A stretch of DNA of 40,698 nucleotides from an uncultured Devosia sp. (GTDB lineage: Bacteria; Pseudomonadota; Alphaproteobacteria; Rhizobiales; Devosiaceae). How positions within the stretch are numbered: the stretch's first letter is position 1; every line of letters starts with the position of its first letter. The notes below the pieces were generated by a model. It made no database searches and was not told where the DNA came from. It worked only from the letters and a program-made list of their open reading frames with translations. Positions 23,960 through 30,795 of the stretch are shown here, piece by piece. Position numbers and translations under genes: made by a program. The stretch lies in NCBI GenBank assembly GCA_946480655.1, contig CAMLKN010000002.1, forward strand, positions 1 to 40,698, read 5' to 3'.

Positions 23960-24354
23960 TCCCGACCTCCGCAGTTCTGTTCCCCGACCCGGCGCGCGGC
24001 GACCCCAGACACGGGCGCGAACACACCCCACACCCCAGCCCTGCCCCGAGGGGACACGCCGCCCCGCACCGGCCCCCTAGGCGAAAATCCGGAACGGTGT
24101 GAGCGCCAGCGGCCCCAGACCGGGGGGGCACCCCCGCTTTGGGGGAGGGGGGTCGAGGCCCCCCGGGGGTCGAATTTTCCCCTGGGGGAGAGGCGCGACC
24201 AGGTCGCGCTGCCCTGCGCCAGGTCGAGGTGCCGAACAGGGGGGACGCCCCTCAAGCGCGCGTCATTTTGAATGACGCGCTCGCCTAGCCCTAAGTCGTT
24301 GCGATTGCTGCGCTTTCCGCCCTCATGCGACGGCTGGCCGTGCGACGCGCTCAT
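23956..24354 (-). CDS. Linker ORF between small and large terminase genes (uncertain)
   Basis: 132 aa, starting MSASHGQPSHEGG and rich in Arg, Gly, Pro and Ser (SPRGK..., SPRGPVRGGVSPRGRAG). Its ATG overlaps the small terminase stop and its TGA overlaps the large terminase start, both by ATGA, so it fills the gap exactly. Against it, the DNA at about 24110-24190 is a run of G and C tracts resembling non-coding palindromic repeats, and open frames are common in GC-rich DNA. It may be a real basic protein or a non-coding packaging site (cos/pac) that happens to be open. Confidence 0.4.
   Translation of the reverse strand: MSASHGQPSHEGGKRSNRNDLGLGERVIQNDARLRGVPPVRHLDLAQGSATWSRLSPRGKFDPRGASTPLPQSGGAPPVWGRWRSHRSGFSPRGPVRGGVSPRGRAGVWGVFAPVSGVAARRVGEQNCGGRE
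24110..24200. other. G/C-tract-rich, self-complementary stretch between terminase genes
   Basis: Several runs of five to seven G or C alternate here (for example GGGGGGG near 24120, CCCCCC near 24160), with complementary pieces such as CCCCCGG and GGGGGAGG that can form hairpins. Packaging recognition sites often lie beside terminase genes, so this is a candidate cos or pac region. No cut site can be defined from sequence alone. Confidence 0.35.
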
Positions 24355-24899
24355 TCGTCACCCTCTAAGTCATTGATTTCACTGGCTTCTGGCATCTGAC
24401 CGACCGACATCACCGCCCTGCCCTCGATCAGCTTGGCGGCCTCGGCCATCTGGTTCGTGCCCGAGGCCACCACCAGGATCGGCAGGCGCTCATCGGTCAC
24501 CACCACCTCAGTCGGCTTCTTGCCGTGCAGGTAGGGCATGAGGTCGACGGCCGCCTTGCGCTGCAGGTCGATGATGTCGGGAATGCTGGGCAGCGACACC
24601 ATGGTCAGCTCCCCAACCGTTGTCCTGGGCAAGCCCTCGGCGTTCTCGGCCGCCATGGCCTGCAGCGCGCGTGGGTCCATCGTGATGATTTCGGCCAGCA
24701 CCTGGGCGGGATCGCGATAGCCCATGGCATAGAACCACTTCTCGAAGTCGACCGACTTGCGGTTCCGCGCGCCCCTCGGCCTGCCGACGCCCCGGCGCTC
24801 GCCGGCCGCCGCCACCGCGTCGAAAAACCCGGACGGCGCGCGCTCATCATCCCCTTGGGAACCATCATCTGAGCCGAAAAGGTCAGGATCGTCAGCCAT
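24351..24899 (-). CDS. Terminase small subunit-like DNA-binding protein
   Basis: 182 aa. An acidic N-terminus (DLFGSDDGSQGDDE) is followed by GVGRPRGARNRKS, an AT-hook-like basic motif typical of many phage small terminases, and a helical region. It is the first gene of the packaging block, one gene upstream of terL. The role is inferred from that motif and gene order. It lies directly downstream of the large repeat-rich non-coding region. Confidence 0.65.
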   Translation of the reverse strand: MADDPDLFGSDDGSQGDDERAPSGFFDAVAAAGERRGVGRPRGARNRKSVDFEKWFYAMGYRDPAQVLAEIITMDPRALQAMAAENAEGLPRTTVGELTMVSLPSIPDIIDLQRKAAVDLMPYLHGKKPTEVVVTDERLPILVVASGTNQMAEAAKLIEGRAVMSVGQMPEASEINDLEGDE

Positions 24900-24943
24900 T
24901 TAGCGCCCATCCCGAATATTTAATGGGTTTCGACCAGGGCGCG

Positions 24944-25175
24944 CTGTCACACTGGTGTCTCGCCTCTGTCTCAACTGCAAGCGATTGATTTTGCTGCGAT
25001 ATTCAGAAGAAAAGACACTTGTGACAATGTGACAGGGGTAGAGGGTCACGTACGCGCGCGCGCGCGTATATGTGAGGCTAAGGGCTGTCTCATCTGTCAC
25101 AGCGTCACAAATCACGATTTCGCCTGTTAATTCAGTGCCTTGGGGTGAGACAACGGGTGAGACAGCAGTGTGACA
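24944..25175. repeat. Iteron-like cluster of TGTSACA / TGAGACA motifs
   Basis: Copies, in either orientation, at 24944 (CTGTCACA), 24966 (CTGTCTCA), 25020 (TGTGACA), 25028 (TGTGACAG), 25085 (CTGTCTCA), 25094 (CTGTCACA), 25103 (CGTCACA), 25146 (TGAGACA), 25158 (TGAGACAG) and 25169 (TGTGACA). Groups are spaced 8-12 bases apart, close to one helical turn, and each group has one orientation. This is the pattern of iterons bound by an initiator or of multiple operators. Confidence 0.7.
25047..25074. repeat. Alternating pyrimidine-purine run (Z-DNA-prone)
   Basis: All 28 bases alternate pyrimidine and purine, with an 18-base palindromic (CG)n core at 25051-25068 flanked by TATATG. Such DNA melts or flips to Z form easily under negative supercoiling. 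It sits in the centre of the repeat cluster. Confidence 0.75.
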
Positions 25176-25355
25176 CCCGGACCCGGTGGAGCCGCACCGA
25201 TCGGCCCCGTATCACGCTGGCATGGGTCCGCTGGCCGTCAACCGATCGATCTTCGCTCGCCAAGGGGTGTGGGTGCGGGCGAAAGGCTGATCGCAATGGG
25301 GTGCGGGCGGGGTTCATGCCGATTTTCTGGCTATTGCTGGGGTGTGGGAGCCGAG

Positions 25356-25376
25356 GCGGTTGGCCTGGGCCAGAGC
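25356..25376. repeat. 21-base repeat, copy 1
   Basis: Identical to 27920-27940. The core TGGCCTGGGCCA is an inverted repeat with a two-base centre. Both copies lie in non-coding DNA, one in the iteron region and the other upstream of the helicase gene. Confidence 0.8.
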
Positions 25377-25432
25377 GATAGACGTACGGAAGCGGTCGCG
25401 CTGCTGCGCAGCACGCCCGGGTCAGTTTGCCT

Positions 25433-25450
25433 GTCCGCCTGACGGCGGAC
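25433..25450. repeat. Perfect 7-bp hairpin
   Basis: GTCCGCC (25433-25439), loop TGAC, GGCGGAC (25444-25450). No U-tract follows on either strand. Confidence 0.5.
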
Positions 25451-25560
25451 GACTGGCGACGCGCAAGCGCGCCACCAGGGAAGAATATGGAAGCCGATCG
25501 AAGGCGCCGGCGGCGCGCGACAAGGTGCACCCTCGAGGCGACACGGCAAGGCGCCACCTC

Positions 25561-25616
25561 GCCCAGGCGGTGCCTGGGCGCGCCCGATCGGGACTGGTCG
25601 GCCGGCGCTGCCGGCC
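25561..25616. repeat. Row of three palindromic elements downstream of the 88-aa gene
   Basis: GCCCAGGC-GGT-GCCTGGGC (25561-25579, 8-bp stem), the palindrome CCCGATCGGG (25583-25592) and GGCCGGC-GCT-GCCGGCC (25600-25616, 7-bp stem) follow one another within 56 bases. They start eight bases beyond the stop of the 88-aa gene on the minus strand. Without a U-tract they look like a structured 3' end, Rho-type stop or protein-binding site. Confidence 0.55.
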
Positions 25617-25623
25617 TCGAAGG

Positions 25624-25890
25624 TCACCCTGACACCTCGCGCAACCACACATTCAGCATGTGGATATACTTGGACCGCTGCCCGGGACGGGGCATGAAGC
25701 GCAAATCGTGCTCTACTTTGGTGACGACATAGTCATGGCGGTTCGAACCTTCTTCTACCGCCGCTTCTAAGGTTGCATCTTGCCAGTAGTGCAGCGCATC
25801 ACCCACGCATGGGCGGACCTCGAGCTGCGGAAAGTGCCAGTCGTCGAGTTCTTCCCCGGTATCGGCATTCCACCAGTTCACGTCGATCAA
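25624..25890 (-). CDS. Small protein at end of replication operon
   Basis: 88 aa, starting MIDVNWWNADTGEELDDWHF. The start is TTG at 25890, supported by AAGGAG eight bases upstream; no ATG gives a sensible frame. The protein is rich in Trp, Asp and His and compact, with no membrane segment. It follows the helicase gene by 43 bases. No family is recognised. Confidence 0.65.
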   Translation of the reverse strand: MIDVNWWNADTGEELDDWHFPQLEVRPCVGDALHYWQDATLEAAVEEGSNRHDYVVTKVEHDLRFMPRPGQRSKYIHMLNVWLREVSG

Positions 25891-25933
25891 GTGCTTTTCT
25901 CCTTCTCCAACCAGGTGTCCATGCGCCTCCGCA

Positions 25934-27814
25934 TCACCCCTCCTGCCATTCCTTCAAATCCGCCAAGCTGATGAAGAGGCACCGCCGCTGCACGCCGCCG
26001 ATGCGGATGCGGTTGTCGGTCCTGTTCGGGTCGCCCTTGCCGCTCTTGGCCAGGATCTTCTTGAGCACGATATGCTCGGGCGCCTGGCTCAAGGCCCAGC
26101 CCCAGCTGCCATTGCTGCCCCGCCCGCCCCAGGAGCTCTCGGACATCAGCTTGTTGATGTCCTTGCCCTGCTGCGGCACGCAAAGGGTGAGGCCTGCCCC
26201 GGCTCGGCCGGGCTCGAGCACATGCAGTCCGGCGATCTCGAGCAGCCTGTTGGCCTCCCTGATCATGGTCTGATCGGTGAGCTCGATGTCCTCGAGGATG
26301 CGTCCCACCGTGCGCCGCTCGCCCTTGTTCCAGGCGTCGACCTGGCTGGTGAGGATCTCGTCGATGCACTTGGACCAGTTCGGGGTCTTGCCGCTCACCT
26401 CTGGCGCCGCATCGGCCGCCAGCATGGCGCCCCAATGGCCTAGATTGTCGATCGGATAGCCCAGGGCTTCGAAACCGGCATCGCCCAAGAGCAGATGCGC
26501 GGCCGCCAGGAACGTGCCGAACGTGTTCTGGCCGCGGCTGTCATGCCCGTTCTCGCGCAGCACGTCGCGATAGGCCTGGTAGAGCCCGTCGAAATCCTCC
26601 CAATGATCCATCACCCGGCGCAACAGCCGCGGGCCGATGGTCTCGGCCGCCGTGAGGGTCGGGACTTTCGCGGCCGCATTGGTCAGCGGCCGCAGCTGCA
26701 GCAGCGCCAGGCGGCTCATCGATGCCGGAGGAATGGGAGGCGGGTTGATGGCGGAAAAGAGGAAGGTCGAGCGCGCCTGGAATTCCACGCCCTGGTGGTT
26801 GGCGCCGCCACGGATGCGGATCGAGCCCGAGGCCGCGTCGCGGGCCATCTTGATGATCTGCGCGGCCTGGTCCTGCCCGTCCTCGCCCTCGAGCTCGTCG
26901 ATGCCGATGGGCAGCGCGTCATGGCCCACGATCTGGTAGAGGCCGGCACTGGTGGCATTGGTCGTCGAGATCATGAAGCGCCCGAGAATGGTCTTGAGCA
27001 GGCGCTGCAGCTCCGATTTGCCGCTGCCGGCGTCGCCGACCACGAACACGCTCGGCCGCCAGTCCAGCGCGGCGCCCATGAAGGCCACGCCGATCCAGCC
27101 CAAAGCCAGCATGGCGTCGGTTTCCCCGCGCACGAAATTCCAGCTGGTCAGCGCCCGGAACACCTCGAGCGCCGGGTTGTCATCGTCCAGCACTTCATCG
27201 CCCCAGGGCACGATGGCCTTGGGCCGGCGCACATAGAAATGCTCGCCCAGCTCGCCCGTGCCTTCCTCGTGGCCGTCGACGAACAGCACTTCCCCGCAAT
27301 GCAGCACCAGGCGGCGCCGATCGTCGAGCCAGGCGCCGCGGCCGCGCACCTGGTCGGTTGGGTTCCATGGGCCGCGGCCGGCGCAGGCAGCGAAGAGGTC
27401 GCGCCGGGCTTCCTCGGCCTTGAAATTGGTCACCGTGCCGCCCTTGCCGAAGCTCGGCCAGGCCCAGCAGAGGAAATCCTCGTGGGATGCGAACAGCTTC
27501 TGCATCCGCTCGACGCCCATGGCCTTGTCGCCGGTGTTGAACACCTGGCCAAGCGTGTCGATCAGGTAGTAGTTTTCCCCGTCATAGCCCAGCGGCCGCA
27601 CCGGGCAGTCGGCCGGCAAATGGCCGGTATCGTCCTTCTCCGCCTGCGGGTCGGTCTTCCACTGGCCGGGCAGCACCCCCTTGTAGGGCGATCCCTTCTG
27701 CGGCCATGCCGGCGCGGCCGTCTTGGCCTTCACCTCGGCGCGCTTGCGCCCCGCCTGGGTAATGGCGCGGATCCGTCTCTGTCCGGTCTCTGTCTCGGGC
27801 CGTTGTTCGGTCAC
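25934..27814 (-). CDS. Replicative helicase, SF3/D5-like ATPase
   Basis: 626 aa, GTG start at 27814 with AGGAA seven bases upstream. Walker A GDAGSGKS (260-267), Walker B IGIDELE (303-309) and FSAINPPPIPPASMSRLALLQL further on form an AAA/SF3-like ATPase core as in phage and plasmid DNA helicases that follow a primase. A Trp-rich N-terminal half contains PLGYDGENYYLIDTLGQVF, seen in D5-type and related proteins. A C-terminal region may be a wHTH. It would unwind the origin or fork. No DNA polymerase gene is present, so host replisome recruitment is expected. Confidence 0.85.
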   Translation of the reverse strand: MTEQRPETETGQRRIRAITQAGRKRAEVKAKTAAPAWPQKGSPYKGVLPGQWKTDPQAEKDDTGHLPADCPVRPLGYDGENYYLIDTLGQVFNTGDKAMGVERMQKLFASHEDFLCWAWPSFGKGGTVTNFKAEEARRDLFAACAGRGPWNPTDQVRGRGAWLDDRRRLVLHCGEVLFVDGHEEGTGELGEHFYVRRPKAIVPWGDEVLDDDNPALEVFRALTSWNFVRGETDAMLALGWIGVAFMGAALDWRPSVFVVGDAGSGKSELQRLLKTILGRFMISTTNATSAGLYQIVGHDALPIGIDELEGEDGQDQAAQIIKMARDAASGSIRIRGGANHQGVEFQARSTFLFSAINPPPIPPASMSRLALLQLRPLTNAAAKVPTLTAAETIGPRLLRRVMDHWEDFDGLYQAYRDVLRENGHDSRGQNTFGTFLAAAHLLLGDAGFEALGYPIDNLGHWGAMLAADAAPEVSGKTPNWSKCIDEILTSQVDAWNKGERRTVGRILEDIELTDQTMIREANRLLEIAGLHVLEPGRAGAGLTLCVPQQGKDINKLMSESSWGGRGSNGSWGWALSQAPEHIVLKKILAKSGKGDPNRTDNRIRIGGVQRRCLFISLADLKEWQEG

Positions 27815-27872
27815 TCAAAAAATTCCTGGCGAGGGGAGTGCCGGCGGCCCGAAAAAGGGGTCGCCGGTTGAC

Positions 27873-27888
27873 AATTGACGCGTCAATT
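27873..27888. promoter_or_regulatory. 16-base perfect palindrome upstream of helicase gene
   Basis: AATTGACGCGTCAATT reads the same on both strands. It lies 59 bases upstream of the helicase start in a 142-base gap, within two TTGAC half-sites, and is likely an operator for a dimeric regulator. An adjacent TTTGCCC-CAAAA-GGGCAAA hairpin (27899-27917) lies upstream. Confidence 0.6.
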
Positions 27889-27919
27889 TCGCGGGTGATT
27901 TGCCCCAAAAGGGCAAAAC

Positions 27920-27940
27920 GCGGTTGGCCTGGGCCAGAGC
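27920..27940. repeat. 21-base repeat, copy 2
   Basis: Identical to 25356-25376, here 17 bases beyond the stop codon of the 284-aa gene on the minus strand and next to the palindrome at 27873-27888. Confidence 0.8.
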
Positions 27941-27956
27941 CACCCAAGATTTCAGG

Positions 27957-28811
27957 TCAGGTCTGCTTACGCTTGCCCCTGCCGCCGCGATTGACCGGCG
28001 GCTTGACCGGCGCCTCGCCGACACTCAGGGGTGCGGGCTTGGGCGCCCGCCGCCGGCGGTTCCGGTCGATCGACTTCTCCACCGCGTTCCTGGGCGCGCT
28101 TCCGCCCGGCCGCCCATCGCCGTCATGGTCGAAGGCGGCCGGATTGGCGCCGTTGAAGGCCACGCGATCGGCATCGAACTGGGCATTCTCCGCCTCAGCC
28201 GCGGCCCGCATGGCATCGTCCTGGGCGTCGCGCTGCTTCTGTTCCTCCTGGCCCCGCCGATAGGCGCCCGAAAGCCTGAGGCTCTCGACATGGACAGGGT
28301 CGAGGTCGCCAATGCCGGGCAGCTCCTCGAAAATGCTGTCCTCGCGCTTGAGCGTGGTGGCGACGCTGGCCGGCCTCGGGCGATTGGTCTCCTCGAGCGC
28401 CAGCTGGTGCGCGCGCAGATCCCGATACTGGGCCAGCGTCACCGCCACGAAAGCTTCCCAGGGCTGGCGCTGCACGAAGCTCATGCCCGCCCAGCCCCAA
28501 TTGGGCACCAGGCCCCATTCCACCGCCTGCCGATAAAGCCATTCGCCCTTGTCGACGCCCTTGGCGCAGACATAGAGCCCGAGGCGGTCGAGCGTGGCCT
28601 CGATCGCGGGCAGGACATCATCGAGATTTTCATCCGGCTCCGCCTGCACCCAGCCCGCCGGCGCCGCGGCATTGGCTGCCGGCCAGTTGAGAATGGGCGC
28701 TGCCGGGCTGTCCTGCTCGCCCCACAGCAGCGCCGCCACCTGGGCGGCGGCCGTCTGGCCGATATTGGTGGCAAAGCTGGCCGCATCGATATCCATCACT
28801 GTGCGCTCCAT
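27957..28811 (-). CDS. Replication-operon protein of unknown function
   Basis: 284 aa, ATG 28811 with GGAGG eight bases upstream, two bases after the previous stop. The N-terminal half is acidic with several Trp residues; the C-terminus from about residue 240 is strongly basic with Arg/Lys/Pro runs (DRNRRRRAPKP..., NRGGRGKRKQT), probably binding nucleic acid. It lies between the coiled-coil protein and the helicase. No family is recognised. Confidence 0.65.
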   Translation of the reverse strand: MERTVMDIDAASFATNIGQTAAAQVAALLWGEQDSPAAPILNWPAANAAAPAGWVQAEPDENLDDVLPAIEATLDRLGLYVCAKGVDKGEWLYRQAVEWGLVPNWGWAGMSFVQRQPWEAFVAVTLAQYRDLRAHQLALEETNRPRPASVATTLKREDSIFEELPGIGDLDPVHVESLRLSGAYRRGQEEQKQRDAQDDAMRAAAEAENAQFDADRVAFNGANPAAFDHDGDGRPGGSAPRNAVEKSIDRNRRRRAPKPAPLSVGEAPVKPPVNRGGRGKRKQT

Positions 28812-28813
28812 GC

Positions 28814-29245
28814 TCAGGCCCTCCGCCTCAGATACCAGGATGGTTCGTTCAGCGATCCATGACGAAGGAGGCCATCGGTCGGATAGCTCGCGCCGTCTCG
28901 CCGCTCGTGCCGAGGCCGTGGCAAACGATCCTCATAAGCATCGCTATCGCTCACCGGATCAAACTGGCGGACCCGTGCCTGATATCCCTGCAGATGCGCG
29001 ATCTGCAGCTCGGCAGCATGTAGGTTTTCGCGCAGCATGTCGTTGTTGGCCTGCAGATCTTTGGCGGACTTTTCGACATCGACCAGCTTGATGTTGAGGT
29101 TGGTGATCTCATTGGACTGCGATGTCGCTCGCTCGCGAAGTCTGATCATCTCTGCCCGGGCTTCGACCACCGGCCCTTGGAACGAGGCGGGCAGTTCCTT
29201 GAGCACATCACCCAGCCGCTCGAGCAAATCCTTTTGCTCACTCAT
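28814..29245 (-). CDS. Coiled-coil protein in replication operon
   Basis: 143 aa, starting MSEQKDLLERLGDVLKELP. Residues about 28-90 are heptad-like (RLRERATSQSNEITNLNIKLVDVEKS), predicting a coiled coil, followed by a basic disordered tail ending YLRRRA. It might dimerise and act as an adaptor for the primase or helicase on either side. No family is recognised. Confidence 0.65.
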   Translation of the reverse strand: MSEQKDLLERLGDVLKELPASFQGPVVEARAEMIRLRERATSQSNEITNLNIKLVDVEKSAKDLQANNDMLRENLHAAELQIAHLQGYQARVRQFDPVSDSDAYEDRLPRPRHERRDGASYPTDGLLRHGSLNEPSWYLRRRA

Positions 29246-29257
29246 TTGCCTATCCCT

Positions 29258-30391
29258 TCATGGTTTGAAATTGAGCACATCATTGGCGTCCTTGCCCCAT
29301 TCCGGGGGCATGGCGATTTCTTCCACCGGCTTGCCGAACTGCCGGAAATGCACGATGGCCCGCTCGAACAGCTCCACGGCCTGGGGCTTGTCCCAGTCAT
29401 TGTCGCGGGCGATCAGGTAGCCGCGCACGCAAGCGAGGTCGGGCACGCCCAGATAGCCCGAGAGCGACCCGGCCGCGTGCACGCGCAGGCTCGGATCGGC
29501 CTGGCCGAAGGTCATGGCGTCCTCGATCCCCTCGGTCACCAGCAAGTAGTCCTGGACGCCGGCTTCCGCAGCCTCCTCGCAATTGAGCCCCGATGGCCCG
29601 CGCGTCACACGGATCACCAGCCCCTGCGTGTCGGGAAACATCAGCTTGGCCGATCGACCGACCTTGCGCCCATCAGGCTTTTCCTCGAACCAGCCGCGGC
29701 GCAGCGTCTGCAGCTTGGTTTTGCCGTCCGGCTCGAGGAATGTGTAATGCACCGCGCCCAGGCGCCCGTGAGCGTCCAGCATGGCCGAGAGCATGGCCGG
29801 GAACGCCTGGGCCCGCCGCCCGCCTTCCCGGATGGGCCAGAAGTCGCAATCCGCCCGATAGCGAAAACTCGGGCAGCGATTGGGTAAGGCCGCCACGTCG
29901 ATGCCACGGCCATTGAGATAGATCTCGGCCGGCGTGCCGATAACGGTCTCGCTCGCGGCAAAGAAAGCCTTGCGCGCCCGCTCGCGCGCGGCCTTGCTGT
30001 CGGCCTCGGCCTGCGCCTCCATGGCCGCGCGCTTCTCCTGGCCTTTGGCGATGAGCTCCTGCCGGGCGCGCGGATCCATCTCGCGGATCCCGTAGCGCTG
30101 CTCGACCCATTCGACCGCCCGCATGCGGCTGTCGGCATTGACCGTGCCGACCAGGCCTAGCGCCACCAGGTCGATCGCGTCGCCCTGTTGGTTGCCGGCA
30201 AAATCCTTGAACGCACCCCCGGGCCAGACCTTCATCTGCCCCATATCGGCATTGTTCCGCCACTTGTTGGCCACCTGCCAGCTGCCATTGCGGTTGCGTC
30301 GGGTCTGCTTGGCCCCATGCCCGAACAGCTCGGGGACAATGTCCCCAAGGTTCAGGATCACCAGATCCTTGGCACGGGCAAAGCGGGTCAT
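29258..30391 (-). CDS. DNA primase with Toprim domain
   Basis: 377 aa. The N-terminus has FKDFAGNQQGDAIDLVALGL, the motif of the CHC2-type primase region but without zinc-binding cysteines. The Toprim core shows VTEGIEDAMTF (Glu287), ARDND (Asp330, Asp332) and GKDANDVL, which hold the metal ions for primer synthesis. The family is that of phage and plasmid toprim primases. The start at 30391 is set by an ATGA overlap with the previous gene. Together with the helicase it forms the replication core. Confidence 0.85.
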   Translation of the reverse strand: MTRFARAKDLVILNLGDIVPELFGHGAKQTRRNRNGSWQVANKWRNNADMGQMKVWPGGAFKDFAGNQQGDAIDLVALGLVGTVNADSRMRAVEWVEQRYGIREMDPRARQELIAKGQEKRAAMEAQAEADSKAARERARKAFFAASETVIGTPAEIYLNGRGIDVAALPNRCPSFRYRADCDFWPIREGGRRAQAFPAMLSAMLDAHGRLGAVHYTFLEPDGKTKLQTLRRGWFEEKPDGRKVGRSAKLMFPDTQGLVIRVTRGPSGLNCEEAAEAGVQDYLLVTEGIEDAMTFGQADPSLRVHAAGSLSGYLGVPDLACVRGYLIARDNDWDKPQAVELFERAIVHFRQFGKPVEEIAMPPEWGKDANDVLNFKP

Positions 30392-30795
30392 TCCGCCCCC
30401 CGCCATGGCTGGGAGAGTGCGGCGGCGATGGCACCCCGCGCTTCCGGGTCAAGGAAATATCCATTGCCCCAAACTGTCTGGATGGCGTTGCCGATATTGG
30501 CGCGCTTGAGCTTGGCCCTGACCTTGCAGACATAGACGTCGACGATCTTCTCTTCGGCCTCATAGTCATAGCCAGCCTCGGAGAGCACGTTCATCGCATT
30601 CTCCTTGGTCATCAGCCGGGAATTGATGAGGTGCAGCAGGATCCGCGCCTCATGGATCGTCATCCGAAACGCGCGCTGCGCCTCGGCGATCTGCTCGGTC
30701 GTCATCAACAGGCCGAGTTCGCCGCGCAGCCACAGGATTTCCTCCTGCAGCTCCTCGATGCGTTGCCGATCGCTCTTGGGCGCGCCTGCCTTCAT
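30388..30795 (-). CDS. CtrA-like winged-helix DNA-binding protein lacking a receiver domain
   Basis: 135 aa. After a short coiled N-terminus (RQRIEELQEEILWLRGEL) comes an OmpR/PhoB-type winged helix: MTIHEARILLHL (45-56), EEKIVDVYVCKVRAKL (81-96) and IQTVWGNGYFL (105-115). These match the CtrA output domain, whose usual text is roughly KIIDVFICKLRKKL...IETVWGRGYVL. There is no phosphoacceptor domain, so binding would be constitutive or controlled by the coiled N-terminus. The protein may act on host CtrA sites or phage promoters. The gene is coupled by ATGA to both neighbours. The resemblance is from memory of the family. Confidence 0.78.
   Translation of the reverse strand: MKAGAPKSDRQRIEELQEEILWLRGELGLLMTTEQIAEAQRAFRMTIHEARILLHLINSRLMTKENAMNVLSEAGYDYEAEEKIVDVYVCKVRAKLKRANIGNAIQTVWGNGYFLDPEARGAIAAALSQPWRGAE

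Larger units (their letters stand above)
24900..25623. other. 724-base non-coding region, candidate origin or control region
   Basis: The longest gene-free stretch. It contains about ten TGTSACA/TGAGACA repeats (24944-25175), a 28-base alternating pyrimidine-purine run (25047-25074), AT-richer patches (about 24980-25015 and 25105-25135), a 21-base sequence repeated exactly at 27920-27940, and perfect hairpins (25433-25450, 25561-25616). Small open frames exist on both strands but none has a family, a ribosome site or protein-like composition. It separates replication genes from packaging genes. Confidence 0.6.

Noticed and set aside
24900..25115. 71-aa minus frame in the iteron region
   Set aside because: No ribosome site and no family, and it covers the repeat array and the (CG)n run, whose sequence is constrained by the DNA motifs.
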